Assembly: GCF_000027165.1 (NCBI RefSeq)
Contig: NC_013853.1
Coordinates: forward strand, 2,046,001 to 2,110,000
DNA: 64,000 bases
Reading direction: 5' to 3'
Origin: Streptococcus mitis B6
GTDB lineage: Bacteria; Bacillota; Bacilli; Lactobacillales; Streptococcaceae
In this document: positions 9,807-17,234 of the stretch, in pieces
Numbering within the stretch: position 1 is the first letter of the stretch
Layout: every line of letters starts with the position of its first letter
The notes under the pieces: generated by a model
Database searches by the model: none
What the model was told of the DNA's origin: nothing
Seen by the model: only the letters and a program-made list of their open reading frames with translations
Position numbers and translations under genes: made by a program

Positions 9807-9918
9807 TAATAAAAGAATTATTATTTTAGGTTTCCTTAGGGCTTCCTGACCCTTATATCACGCGCTTTTGAACAAAAAACACTAACATTACTTTTTACTA
9901 CTTGCTCCCCCAAAGTAC

Positions 9919-9935
9919 GCAAAAAGGGGAGCAAA
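9919..9935. repeat. Left copy of island-end 17-bp repeat (arm site or alternative att core)
   Basis: GCAAAAAGGGGAGCAAA is found exactly again at 22447-22463, six bases after the integrase stop. An inverted partial copy (TTGCTCCCCC, 9903-9912) lies beside it. Either an integrase arm-type site inside each end or the actual att core. Confidence 0.55.
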
Positions 9936-9985
9936 AAAGCCCCACAAAAGGGCTAAGATTTAACGAGTTCAGCAGGCAAGAAACT

Positions 9986-10009
9986 AGCACGGTCAAACGT
10001 GCTTTTTTT
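9986..10009 (+). terminator. Plus-strand terminator at the left island end
   Basis: AGCACG-GTCAAA-CGTGCT followed by TTTTTTTATT. No plus-strand gene ends here in the integrated form. In the excised circle this would lie just downstream of the integrase gene, so it may end int transcription (inference). Confidence 0.7.
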
Positions 10010-10073
10010 ATTGCTGGTTGCTGATAGGTATATTATACCATGAAGCGCGTGGTTTATAAGATTATGACCTCAC

Positions 10074-10104
10074 AAAAGCCCCCAGATTCGTTTCTGAGGG
10101 CTTG
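10074..10104 (-). terminator. Terminator after the ArpU-like gene
   Basis: AAGCCCCCAGA pairs with TCTGAGGGCTT. On the minus strand the hairpin is followed by TTTTGTG. It lies 80 bp downstream of the ArpU-like stop codon and probably ends the leftward island transcript. Confidence 0.7.
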
Positions 10105-10186
10105 TAGTTTATCCATGGTGTTTTAGTTGTCCAGTACGAAACAAAGCAAAATAGGGGGCGAATATGAAGCCTCAGCCTACATTTAC

Positions 10187-10579
10187 CTACTTATATGCTT
10201 CTAGCTCTCCGTTCTGGTGGATTCTCGCAAAGTTTAAGACGGCTATCTGTTTGTATCGGTGGTAGCTAGTGGAGCTAGTACCTGCCATCTCTACGCATTC
10301 ACTCATTGTTTTCTTCCTCATGTAGCAATAATGGATAATAAAGTATTTTCTGGCTCGCTTGTTCTCTATCTTATTGATATCGTTGGCGAATATTTCCAAC
10401 CCCTCACGGATTGCTTTTTCATGTTCACCACTCAAATTCCACTGATCAGGTAAGACAAGTTTCCAAGCCTCTTCATCGATACTAACTTGGTTTTCACTCC
10501 CTGCCATCCTCTGGAATCTCAGAAAGTATGTCATCCTCTCTCTGACGTTCATCATCGTTTTAAACTTATCCAGCTCCAT
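10187..10579 (-). CDS. ArpU-family phage transcriptional regulator
   Basis: 130-residue protein. The C-terminal half (YFIIHYCYMRKKTMSECVE to TSSTSYHRYKQIAVLNFA) has the sigma-region-4-like helix-turn-helix organisation of ArpU/RinA late regulators of Gram-positive phages. The start has AAGGAGCGAACTA upstream, the same pattern as the Rha-type gene of this island. ArpU proteins activate late phage promoters; in a satellite the role could be control of its own leftward genes or interference with helper late transcription (inference). Last gene of the leftward set, followed by a terminator. Confidence 0.7.
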   Translation of the reverse strand: MELDKFKTMMNVRERMTYFLRFQRMAGSENQVSIDEEAWKLVLPDQWNLSGEHEKAIREGLEIFANDINKIENKRARKYFIIHYCYMRKKTMSECVEMAGTSSTSYHRYKQIAVLNFARIHQNGELEAYK

Positions 10580-10618
10580 TAGTTCGCTCCTTCATGATAT
10601 AATATTATTGAGATTATA

Positions 10619-10646
10619 GCTGAGGCGGAGCGCCTTGGCTTTTTTT
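10619..10646 (+). terminator. Hairpin with T-run upstream of the ArpU-like gene
   Basis: GCTGAGGCGGAGCGCCTTGGC followed by TTTTTTT on the plus strand. An extended -10-like TGATATAAT occurs only about 20 bp upstream (10594-10602), so any transcript would be very short. No plus-strand gene is associated with it. Confidence 0.45.
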
Positions 10647-10753
10647 GCTATTTCTCTATGTTCGCTCTAGCTTCAAATTCTTTCCCGTGAGAAAAAATGT
10701 ACAATGACGGTGTGAAGCTCATAGAAGCGCGTGGGGAGGGAGATAGCCCCCAT

Positions 10754-11310
10754 ATCTCCTTATGGTTTGATAAGCAATTAAGGGATGTTTTTATTTCTCT
10801 TATTTCCTTGTCATTCTGCAAGCAATTAAGGCAAGTTATTTCTTTGCTTATCTGCTTATCATTTGGTAAGCAACAAATCCAAAATAACAGACTTTTAAAC
10901 TGCTCTTATCTCCTTATCATTTGGTAGGAAAATAAGGGGAGTTATTTTAGTTCTTATTTCCCTGTCATTTTGTAAGGAGAAAATTCAAATTAAGGAAGCT
11001 AATAAGTCTCCTTATCTCCTTACAGTTTTTTAGGGAGCAAAATCAAAATAAGCGATGTTATTTCCTGTCTTATTTCCTTACCGTTTGACAAGGAGAAAAA
11101 TGAAAATAAGGAACTTTTAAATTCGTCTTAACCCCCTATCGTTTTGTAAGCAATTAAGAAGGGTTATTGTCGTCCTTATCTGCTTATCATTCTGCAAGGA
11201 GTAGATCCGAAATAAGAGGGCTAAAAACTTCGCTTATCTGCTTGTCGTTTCTCAGGGAGTTAAGGAGGGTTATTATTGCTCTTATCTGCTTGATAAATGA
11301 TAGGGGGATA
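10754..11310. repeat. Array of 11 degenerate pseudo-palindromes with 48/58-bp spacing
   Basis: Eleven units share a core like CTTATCTSCTTATCRTTTG followed by GTAAGSA. Taking the A of CTTA as reference, units fall at 10754, 10802, 10850, 10908, 10956, 11014, 11072, 11130, 11178, 11236 and 11284, so the steps are only 48 or 58 bp. The short form continues AAGCAATTAAGG; the long form has about 10 extra bases before AAAATAAG. CTTA at one end and TAAG at the other let each unit form an imperfect hairpin or cruciform. The stretch has no convincing gene. Its role is unknown; a protein-binding scaffold, second origin, partition site or structured RNA are possible. Confidence 0.85.
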
Positions 11311-11586
11311 TAGCCACTTTCTCGGCGTTCGCTCGGAGTTCAACACACATAACCCTGCCATTTGTCAGGCATATTTACTGCCACTACCTAACCAAAACCT
11401 AAGTATTTCCTGTTTCCTTTTCCTAAACGAATAATTTTTTATCAAAACACGCGCTCCATTTATCGCACCCTTTGTTGGAACGCTCTGCTTACTTAAATCC
11501 TTGATATATCTAGCTTTTTTAACATTCAAACCGTCTAATATGTAGTATTTGTTCGTTTTGTAAATTGCACACTACTACATATTGTC
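11311..11586. other. Non-coding stretch with an 11-bp inverted repeat
   Basis: No gene is supported here. AATATGTAGTA (11537-11547) and TACTACATATT (11573-11583) form a perfect 11-bp inverted repeat with a 25-nt spacer just after the stop of the zinc-ribbon gene. No T-run follows, so it may be a protein site or an RNA stability element. Confidence 0.5.
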
Positions 11587-12090
11587 TCACAATCTAGAAC
11601 CATTCAACCAAAATCTATCTCCTTTTTTAGTATACTTCAAAAACTTCCTATAGTGCTTATGATACCTGTCACGCTTCATATACTTTGGTCTTTCTGGGAA
11701 ACTATCAAACATATATCCACCACGTCTAGGACTCCACCCTGGTTCTACCTTTCTGGCTTCTTTTAGTGCAAGCTCCCAGTAGTATTGGCAATCCGTTTTA
11801 CTGCGGTTCAGAGTGCTCTTGTGGATATCTAGACAAGTACCGCAACTAAAATATAAATACCGTTTATAAAGCAACCTGCACCGTCTACCACAATCAGGGC
11901 AAAGAAAGAAATATCGATTACCTCCCTTAGTTCCTGCTATTCTGTCTAATTCAAATGACTCTCCACCAAAATCAATCATTAAATTATCCAAATCAATCTC
12001 TAAACGTTGACCGTCCAACTCGGCTATACCCTTAGATATTCCTCTCAGCTTCATTGGTTTAGTGATTGTTTCTATTGCTAACCGCTTCAT
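11587..12090 (-). CDS. Zinc-ribbon-containing island protein of unknown function
   Basis: 167 residues, start with AGGGGGAAATA upstream. The centre has CPDCGRRCR (about residue 85) and SCGTC about 20 residues later, a four-cysteine zinc ribbon. The C-terminal third is rich in Arg, Lys and Tyr (RDRYHKHYRKFLKYTKK), consistent with nucleic-acid binding. I do not recognise the family. It is the gene nearest to the 48/58-bp repeat array, directly upstream of it on the same strand, so it is a candidate ligand for the array (speculative). Confidence 0.7.
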   Translation of the reverse strand: MKRLAIETITKPMKLRGISKGIAELDGQRLEIDLDNLMIDFGGESFELDRIAGTKGGNRYFFLCPDCGRRCRLLYKRYLYFSCGTCLDIHKSTLNRSKTDCQYYWELALKEARKVEPGWSPRRGGYMFDSFPERPKYMKRDRYHKHYRKFLKYTKKGDRFWLNGSRL

Positions 12091-12134
12091 TATTTCCCCC
12101 TATATGGAAAAACCCAAAACTATTGACTTGATAA

Positions 12135-12156
12135 CAAAAAGGGGATTGCTCCCCTG
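12135..12156 (-). terminator. Short terminator-like hairpin
   Basis: AGGGG (12140-12144) pairs with CCCCT (12151-12155). On the minus strand CCCCTTTTTG follows. The stem is only 5 bp, so efficiency is uncertain. Confidence 0.4.
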
Positions 12157-12160
12157 TGTT

Positions 12161-12244
12161 CTACTTCAAATGCTCTGTATAACCAGCAAGGCCTTTATAT
12201 TCGCCCTCTACGTCCAACTTTTGGAGTAGGCTAATACTTTTCAT
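12161..12244 (-). CDS. Possible 27-residue peptide overlapping the preceding gene
   Basis: ATG at 12244 lies inside the last codons of the 153-residue gene and reads 27 residues (MKSISLLQKLDVEGEY start) to a stop just before a terminator-like hairpin. Overlap suggests translational coupling, as in phage early operons, but there is no clear ribosome site and no recognised homologue. It may be a chance reading frame. Confidence 0.35.
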   Translation of the reverse strand: MKSISLLQKLDVEGEYKGLAGYTEHLK

Positions 12245-12692
12245 CGCCCAGCATTTCCAACGTACCAAAAGCGGTCATAGAGTCCATAGGGATAGGCTTA
12301 TCAGAAAGCAAGCGATCAGCATAGTCTAATAGTTCCAGCTCGTAATCTGTGACCTTATTCAGTAAACTATCAAAGTCCTCTGACTCTTTGAGTTGAAGCA
12401 CGCGCTCCCGTTTGTAACGTTCCTCAAATGCTTCAGCCTCTTCTGGTTGTTTGTGGTAGTCTTTAAAGCTATCACAAATACGCTTGAAAGTCTTGTTTAG
12501 CTTGTGATCTTCCACATACTCAGCGACAAGCGTTCCCTTATCCTTGTAGGTCAATGAGATTACAGGCTGGCAATATGTTCCAGTCATATATCCCAGTAGC
12601 GCGTGACCTGCTACTTGAGCGGTCGCCTGATCACAAAAATAGTAAGTGAAAGTGAATGTTTTTGCTTTATCTGAAAATGTTTTTAATGTCAT
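12231..12692 (-). CDS. Hypothetical island protein
   Basis: 153 residues; start with AGAGGAAAAACAAC upstream. The N-terminal half looks like a small beta-rich fold (FTFTYYFCDQATAQVAGHA), the C-terminal half is acidic and helical (EEAEAFEERYKRERV, ELELLDYADRLL). No family recognised. It lies downstream of the replication module in the same leftward transcript, a usual place for satellite accessory genes that act on the helper phage. Confidence 0.65.
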   Translation of the reverse strand: MTLKTFSDKAKTFTFTYYFCDQATAQVAGHALLGYMTGTYCQPVISLTYKDKGTLVAEYVEDHKLNKTFKRICDSFKDYHKQPEEAEAFEERYKRERVLQLKESEDFDSLLNKVTDYELELLDYADRLLSDKPIPMDSMTAFGTLEMLGDEKY

Positions 12693-12774
12693 GTTGTTTT
12701 TCCTCTTTCTGTTTTAAGGGTGTCACTAGTAGTTACACCATTGCAAGGGGGTCGGTACTATCTACCCCATTTTG

Positions 12775-12951
12775 TTATCTGTATAATACTAGCAAACCAG
12801 CAATCGCACCCATACCATCACTATCTCCTACGGTTGCGGTTGAATGTTTTACATCAATTACCTGCACGGTCGCCATAAAATCATTTACTTCCTGTTCAAA
12901 ATTTTCTAGTGATTGTTGCCATTTGTAATAAAAAAATAGTTTAATTTTCAT
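12775..12951 (-). CDS. Cse60-like small protein
   Basis: 58-residue protein starting at 12951 with AAGGAGTAAAAAAC upstream. The pattern MKIKLF...QEVNDFMA...VIDVKHS matches what I know of the short Cse60-like family: a beta-strand, a helix and a second strand with Ile-Asp-Val/Ile-Lys. Members are common in Gram-positive phages and satellites and their function is unknown. Located between the iteron origin and the 153-residue gene. Confidence 0.65.
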   Translation of the reverse strand: MKIKLFFYYKWQQSLENFEQEVNDFMATVQVIDVKHSTATVGDSDGMGAIAGLLVLYR

Positions 12952-12995
12952 GTTTTTTACTCCTTTTGTACTTAATTGATTTTTCTGTCCCCTTT

Positions 12996-13272
12996 TTTAT
13001 ACGCTTCTTACAAATTTTATACACTTGTTTTTAAAAGTGTATAAAAAATAAAGTCAGTAATGCCAAGGGTTTTGCTATTGTTTTATACACTTTATACGCT
13101 TTATACATTAAAATAAAAACATATATAGGGATAATAGGGACCCCATTTTTAAAACATAATATAAGGAAATTTTTTTATTTCCGTGTTTTTCGTATAAAGT
13201 GTATAAAACCCTTGATATGACAACGTTTTTAAGTGTATAAAATTTTTGCCCTACTGTGTAAAGTGTATAAAA
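12996..13272. other. Candidate replication origin of the island (iterons)
   Basis: About ten copies of a GTGTATAAAA-type iteron in both orientations flank an AT-rich core. Examples: TTTTATACACTT at 13081, followed directly by TTTATACGC and TTTATACA; GTATAAAGTGTATAAAA at 13192-13208; AAGTGTATAAAA at 13231-13242; GTGTAAAGTGTATAAAA at 13256-13272. The last copy ends three bases before the stop of the helicase gene. In staphylococcal islands the origin has this arrangement of iterons just downstream of the rep gene. Confidence 0.8.
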
Positions 13273-13275
13273 TTC

Positions 13276-14931
13276 TTATTTTCTTTTCCTTCTCTTTTTG
13301 TACTCTGGCCAATGGTTGTAATACCCGCGTTCATTCTTTGGCTTTTTCTGCTTTTCGGGTGTTGCCCTACCATTAGCATAGGCTACGCTTGCAAACGGCG
13401 GTAGGTCTTCTTTAGGATAAAAACCTTTATGGATCTGTTGCCCTGCAGGGATAACCTTCTGGCCAACTGCGAAACCTTCAGGCAGGTTGCTTTTGATTTC
13501 TCGATGTAAGCCCATTTCTGACCTGTTTTCTTTAATACCATAGTATTCTAGGAAACCTTTCCAAACGTGATAGACAAAACTATTAGGAATAAACTCACTT
13601 GTCAATTCATCAGTAAAAAACTTAGAAACAAAATCAATAACGGGGTTCATGTCCTTATGGTGTTCTTCAAGTATTTCAATAGACTTCGTAGGGTTAATGT
13701 CAGCGATTGGTGTTTCAATAGCCAACTTAACCAGGTACTCCAGCACTTCTTTGCGATTAATGTAATCGTCTTTGATAGCCTTGTTAGGATTACCTTTGAA
13801 TATTTTGGTAAAAGGTAAAATTCTAAATCGCCTATCAATAGCTGATTTATCCCCGTTCATTCTTGGTAAACCATTAGAAGATTGTACTACCGTCATATTA
13901 AGGCGTATGCTATAAGGGCGTTTCCCTTTGTCCTCTATGGTCATTATGTCGCCTGTTGCTAAGCTAAACATATCTGAAGTGTCTCTAATTACTGCGTCCT
14001 TTTGTACATCATCACCGATTACAAGCGACTTTCCCAATAATATAGACGTTGAAAATTGACTTTTTGTTAAACCAGTGATCTTCAAACTTGCCACATTTTC
14101 CATACCAACTAGGTTTATAAGTAACTGCTGAAAAGTTCCTTTTCCTGTTCCACCTTCACCGAAAAGCCAAAAGATTTTTTGCAAAGACTGCCCTGTGACG
14201 CTTGCTTTTATAATCTGGATAGCAAGGTTATAAAGCTCCTTGTCACCGTCAAACAACTCTAAAAGCCAAGCTGTCGGCTTCCAGCCGTTAATTATAGGCT
14301 CTTCTGCTCCAGGGCTATAACCTGTTTTTATCTTTCTTGTTGCTGTAATCTCTGGTGTCGTTTCTTCAAAAATGCCTGTCTTAGCATTGTATAGCTGTTT
14401 CCCAATTACAGTATAATTGCCTTGGATTTCCCTCATTTGGCTCTGTCTAGCTATTTTATAAAGCGTGTCAAATGCCTGTTTTTCCGTTGCGTTTGGATAA
14501 ATGACAGAAATAAGATCTTGCAAAAATTCATTATCCTCTAACCAGATACCAAAATCAGGATTATAGAAATATAATGGGGCTTTTTGCCCTTGTGCCTCTG
14601 GCTTAATTCTAATAAATCGGACGTACTTTTTTAACATAATAGCAACTCCCAGCGGATTAGTTGGTAAGGCCTTACTGCTCTTTTCCTCGCCTTTCTGCTG
14701 GGCTAGTTCTTCATGCTGGGCCTCGGTCAACCTGCCTGCCTTTACATTTTCAAGGTGTTTGCTGTCTGCCATAACTTCTTCATAAGCTTGCTGATAAGCC
14801 TTGTCCTTGATTTCTTGACACTCTTTGATAAGCTGTCCCCTAACACCTTTGAAAGTCTTAAAGTGCTTATCTTCGCTTTCACGCGCCTCTAAGATTTCAC
14901 TTTCTAGGTTTCCTAATTCTTCTAGTTCTAT
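13276..14931 (-). CDS. D5-type replicative helicase of the island, apparent non-canonical start
   Basis: Superfamily 3 D5/phage-plasmid helicase that would open the iteron origin adjacent to its stop. Walker A GEGGTGKGT and Walker B-like LVIGDDV are visible. From the first ATG (14772) the protein has 498 residues. The same frame is open upstream with plausible charged sequence and no ATG, GTG or TTG; the best-placed start is ATA at 14931, four bases after the primase stop and preceded by GAGAGG, giving 551 residues. ATA may be a mutated ATG or a real rare start. Tight spacing with the primase indicates one replication operon. Confidence 0.85.
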   Translation of the reverse strand: MELEELGNLESEILEARESEDKHFKTFKGVRGQLIKECQEIKDKAYQQAYEEVMADSKHLENVKAGRLTEAQHEELAQQKGEEKSSKALPTNPLGVAIMLKKYVRFIRIKPEAQGQKAPLYFYNPDFGIWLEDNEFLQDLISVIYPNATEKQAFDTLYKIARQSQMREIQGNYTVIGKQLYNAKTGIFEETTPEITATRKIKTGYSPGAEEPIINGWKPTAWLLELFDGDKELYNLAIQIIKASVTGQSLQKIFWLFGEGGTGKGTFQQLLINLVGMENVASLKITGLTKSQFSTSILLGKSLVIGDDVQKDAVIRDTSDMFSLATGDIMTIEDKGKRPYSIRLNMTVVQSSNGLPRMNGDKSAIDRRFRILPFTKIFKGNPNKAIKDDYINRKEVLEYLVKLAIETPIADINPTKSIEILEEHHKDMNPVIDFVSKFFTDELTSEFIPNSFVYHVWKGFLEYYGIKENRSEMGLHREIKSNLPEGFAVGQKVIPAGQQIHKGFYPKEDLPPFASVAYANGRATPEKQKKPKNERGYYNHWPEYKKRRKRK

Positions 14932-14935
14932 GGTT

Positions 14936-15796
14936 CTATCCTCTCTTTCTATATTCAGCCCGTGCTATACTGCTAAAACTGCGGTCTAGCTCCTCAATAG
15001 GCAATGGTTCAACTGTCACGCTATTAGCTATCTTTGTCAGCTCGTAGGCGGTCTCTAGGTCGCAATCAACCCACTTATTAAAGAGTAAACCTACAAAGCG
15101 TGTCAGTGCTACGTTGCGCCCTCCCTCATCTCCAAAGCCATTAAAAAGCGTGTCAATAATTCTCATAGTCATTGACCTCTGGCCACTTGCTCTAGGCTTG
15201 TAACGCTCAGTAGTTTCTTGCTTCGCTCTTGGTTCAACCTTGGGGACTGGATAATCAAGTCCATGCTCCACAATCTTTTGATAACTTGCTGGGTCGCCTG
15301 TTGTTACTGGTAGCCCTTGGAGTTGTGACCATGTTAAACTAGCCATGTCAAAGGGTAGCCCAATCTTGTCAGCAATCTCTTTCACTACCTGCTTATAGGT
15401 TGACTCGTTCATCACGTTGGCAGGCTTCACTACAAGGCGAAAACGGGGCTTTTCTAAGCTATGTTTAATAGTCGGGTATAAGATGTAAGAGTAGCCAAAT
15501 AAAGCGCTAGAAACGGCCTTTATAAAGCCCTCAGACGTCCCCTGTATATCGTCATAATCAAGGAAAATCAAATCCCGATAAATTAGACTGGAGTTGTTTC
15601 GCTTGTAACTGCCATGCTTTTCTGGCGTCACTTTCCCACTGATACAGTAAGGCGCTTGTGTACGTTTAAATTCTTCAATGTTTGCCCCTTCAGGGACTAC
15701 CAAAGGCTTAAAGCGTTCAATGTACTGGAACGGCTCAATTTTATCAAATGGATAGACAAGATTACTCTGAAAGCCTTTAGCCTCATAAATTGTCAT
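14936..15796 (-). CDS. AEP-like primase of the island
   Basis: 286 residues. The region FLDYDDIQG (about residue 98) fits motif I (hhhDxD) of archaeo-eukaryotic-type primases, and PTIKHSLEKPRFRLVVKP (about residues 127-144) fits the following conserved block. The C-terminal 80 residues (GGRNVALTRFVGLLFNKW, LDRSFSSIAR) look like the primase C-terminal helical domain. It should prime island DNA replication with the helicase four bases downstream. The assignment to primase is from motifs, not from similarity to one known protein. Confidence 0.75.
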   Translation of the reverse strand: MTIYEAKGFQSNLVYPFDKIEPFQYIERFKPLVVPEGANIEEFKRTQAPYCISGKVTPEKHGSYKRNNSSLIYRDLIFLDYDDIQGTSEGFIKAVSSALFGYSYILYPTIKHSLEKPRFRLVVKPANVMNESTYKQVVKEIADKIGLPFDMASLTWSQLQGLPVTTGDPASYQKIVEHGLDYPVPKVEPRAKQETTERYKPRASGQRSMTMRIIDTLFNGFGDEGGRNVALTRFVGLLFNKWVDCDLETAYELTKIANSVTVEPLPIEELDRSFSSIARAEYRKRG

Positions 15797-15797
15797 A

Positions 15798-15944
15798 CTA
15801 TCGCCCCTTTTTGCGTTTCTTTTTTAACTTCTTCAGTAGCTTTTGTTCTTGGAACTGTTCCAAAGATCTGCCACGGTGCTTATACAATTTAATGTCATGA
15901 TAATGGCCTCCGCCCTGTGCTGGGTGTGTGTTATATCTACCCAT
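15798..15944 (-). CDS. Small basic island protein (48 residues)
   Basis: Start at 15944 with GGGGGTAGAAA upstream, overlapping the end of the HTH gene by 8 nt; stop one base before the primase start. N-terminus is Gly/His-rich (MGRYNTHPAQGGGHYHD), C-terminus is a run of Lys and Arg (LLKKLKKKRKKGR). Nucleic-acid binding is likely from charge alone. No family recognised. Tight packing between two genes argues that it is real. Confidence 0.7.
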   Translation of the reverse strand: MGRYNTHPAQGGGHYHDIKLYKHRGRSLEQFQEQKLLKKLKKKRKKGR

Positions 15945-16212
15945 TTTCTACCCCCAGAAACTTCCAGATGTCAGTTATTTTATAGTAAACCTTTCTTGTA
16001 TCTTCAAGCGGTGGATGGTATCGTCTTAGCCCTGCTTTTTCCCATTTTTGGAGTGTCATATATTTTATATCTAACTCGTCCATGACTTCCTGGGCTGATA
16101 TTAAGCCTGTCAGTCGTGGTTTGAGTTTATCACGCGCTTCATGGTATCTTTCCACTACCTCCAGAATGCCATGCACTAGGTCTTGCTCACTTTCTCGGCT
16201 TAGGCTAAACAT
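15937..16212 (-). CDS. MerR/excisionase-like DNA-binding protein
   Basis: 91 residues with a helix-turn-helix of the MerR/HTH_17 kind in the second half: LISAQEVMDELDIKYMTLQKWEKAGL, with the wing region KVYYKITDIWKFL. Small proteins like this are standard in phage-inducible islands upstream of the primase and may serve as excisionase or early regulator. The start overlaps the upstream winged-helix gene by 8 nt. Confidence 0.7.
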   Translation of the reverse strand: MFSLSRESEQDLVHGILEVVERYHEARDKLKPRLTGLISAQEVMDELDIKYMTLQKWEKAGLRRYHPPLEDTRKVYYKITDIWKFLGVENG

Positions 16213-16546
16213 ATCCGCCCACCTCCTTCAAGGTTTCTTTGTAGCTTTCTAGGTCGCTGTTCATCAACACCGCTAGGCGCTTTTCTTCTTCTCGTATCTG
16301 ATTGTAAAAGGTTTTTGCACCGTCCAGTAGCTCCTCTTTGTTAGCTGGGATAAAATATCCTCTAAATGTCCCATGGCGAACCCCAACAATAGGAACGCTA
16401 TGGCGCGTGATTAGACGACTGATAATATCTTGCACGGTTCTTTCTGCTAGTTTGGTGAGTAGGCTGATTTCTGCCCCTGTTATGGAGTTCTCAGCACCTA
16501 CCTTGATTAGTCTTAATACTCGTTTGTCATTCTCTGATAGACTCAT
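16205..16546 (-). CDS. Winged-helix regulatory protein
   Basis: 113 residues. The N-terminal 65 residues form a winged-helix motif (ITGAEISLLTKLAERTVQDIISRL, then the wing VGVRHGTFRGYFIPAN), followed by a charged helical tail. Common in streptococcal satellites near the replication genes; role is unknown, possibly transcriptional control or replication initiation. Overlaps the upstream gene by 20 nt and the downstream one by 8 nt. Confidence 0.65.
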   Translation of the reverse strand: MSLSENDKRVLRLIKVGAENSITGAEISLLTKLAERTVQDIISRLITRHSVPIVGVRHGTFRGYFIPANKEELLDGAKTFYNQIREEEKRLAVLMNSDLESYKETLKEVGGYV

Positions 16547-16820
16547 TCAGTTCCTCCTCTTCTTTGCTTTTATTCAAAAAGGTTATTTGTCCGCTCGTTA
16601 CCCCTCGCAAAATATCTTTTTGAGTTTCTATGATTGTATCAAGGGTTTTCAAAATAGCTGTCTTAGTCTCTAAATCCAACGTTTGTTTTGTCAACAAGCC
16701 CATAGTTACAGCTAACTTTGTTGCATTGTCCATACACGTAGCTAGAAAAATATCTTTAGTAAAATAAGGTTCGTCTGGTATTTTTTCAATATCAGGGTAT
16801 ATCTTCACTGTGTAACTCAT
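16527..16820 (-). CDS. Hypothetical island protein
   Basis: 97 residues, mostly helical (DLETKTAILKTLDTIIETQK) with an acidic C-terminus (KEEEELNESIRE). No family recognised and no membrane segment. Overlaps both neighbours by a few bases, which supports translation as part of the leftward early operon. Confidence 0.6.
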   Translation of the reverse strand: MSYTVKIYPDIEKIPDEPYFTKDIFLATCMDNATKLAVTMGLLTKQTLDLETKTAILKTLDTIIETQKDILRGVTSGQITFLNKSKEEEELNESIRE

Positions 16821-17032
16821 TTCATCCCTCCGTAAACTCTTACCCCTGCAAGCTGGATATATCGCCCATATTCAGGATTTAAATCCTCGCTAGGTGTTTC
16901 TATCGTCTGTTGGTTTTCTCGCTCAAATTGGGCGCTTTTTTTGCGGTCTCGATGGTTTAAATAAAGCAGTAAGCCAATCAATACCACCATGAAGATTACC
17001 GCCTGTGTATTGGTTAAATCTAACTCATTCAT
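16817..17032 (-). CDS. Small single-pass membrane protein
   Basis: 71 residues with one membrane segment near the N-terminus (AVIFMVVLIGLLLYL, about residues 11-26), then a basic stretch and a polar cytoplasmic tail. Start overlaps the downstream gene by 4 nt in ATGA style. Function unknown; membrane peptides in satellites can act in exclusion or lysis control, but nothing here shows that. Confidence 0.6.
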   Translation of the reverse strand: MNELDLTNTQAVIFMVVLIGLLLYLNHRDRKKSAQFERENQQTIETPSEDLNPEYGRYIQLAGVRVYGGMK

Positions 17033-17033
17033 G

Positions 17034-17234
17034 TTATGCCCTCGCTTGGTAATTCTTGATATAGTCCACTTGTTCAGTTCGCTCCATCTTCAGGAAGTCG
17101 TCCACCTCTTCGGGTGTTACCTTTCTATCTAAAAAATCAGCGATAAACTGGAATAGGTTTGGATTTCTTGACTTAATTTCTGCCATTACTTCATCAAACT
17201 CTGCTTGTGTCATGTTGTCTAGGTCTAGTGTCAT
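17034..17234 (-). CDS. Hypothetical acidic island protein
   Basis: 66 residues, acidic and helical (QAEFDEVMAEIKSRN, VDDFLKMERTEQVDYI). No family recognised. Start overlaps the upstream gene by 4 nt; one base separates it from the membrane-protein gene. Position in the early operon is the main evidence for it. Confidence 0.6.
   Translation of the reverse strand: MTLDLDNMTQAEFDEVMAEIKSRNPNLFQFIADFLDRKVTPEEVDDFLKMERTEQVDYIKNYQARA

Noticed and set aside
10697..10927. A 76-residue plus-strand reading frame in the repeat region
   Set aside because: It is produced by the repeat units themselves (recurring LISLSF-like peptides) and has no ribosome site.
10754..11310. Possible CRISPR array
   Set aside because: There are no invariant repeats separated by unique spacers; all parts of the unit are degenerate and no cas genes are present.
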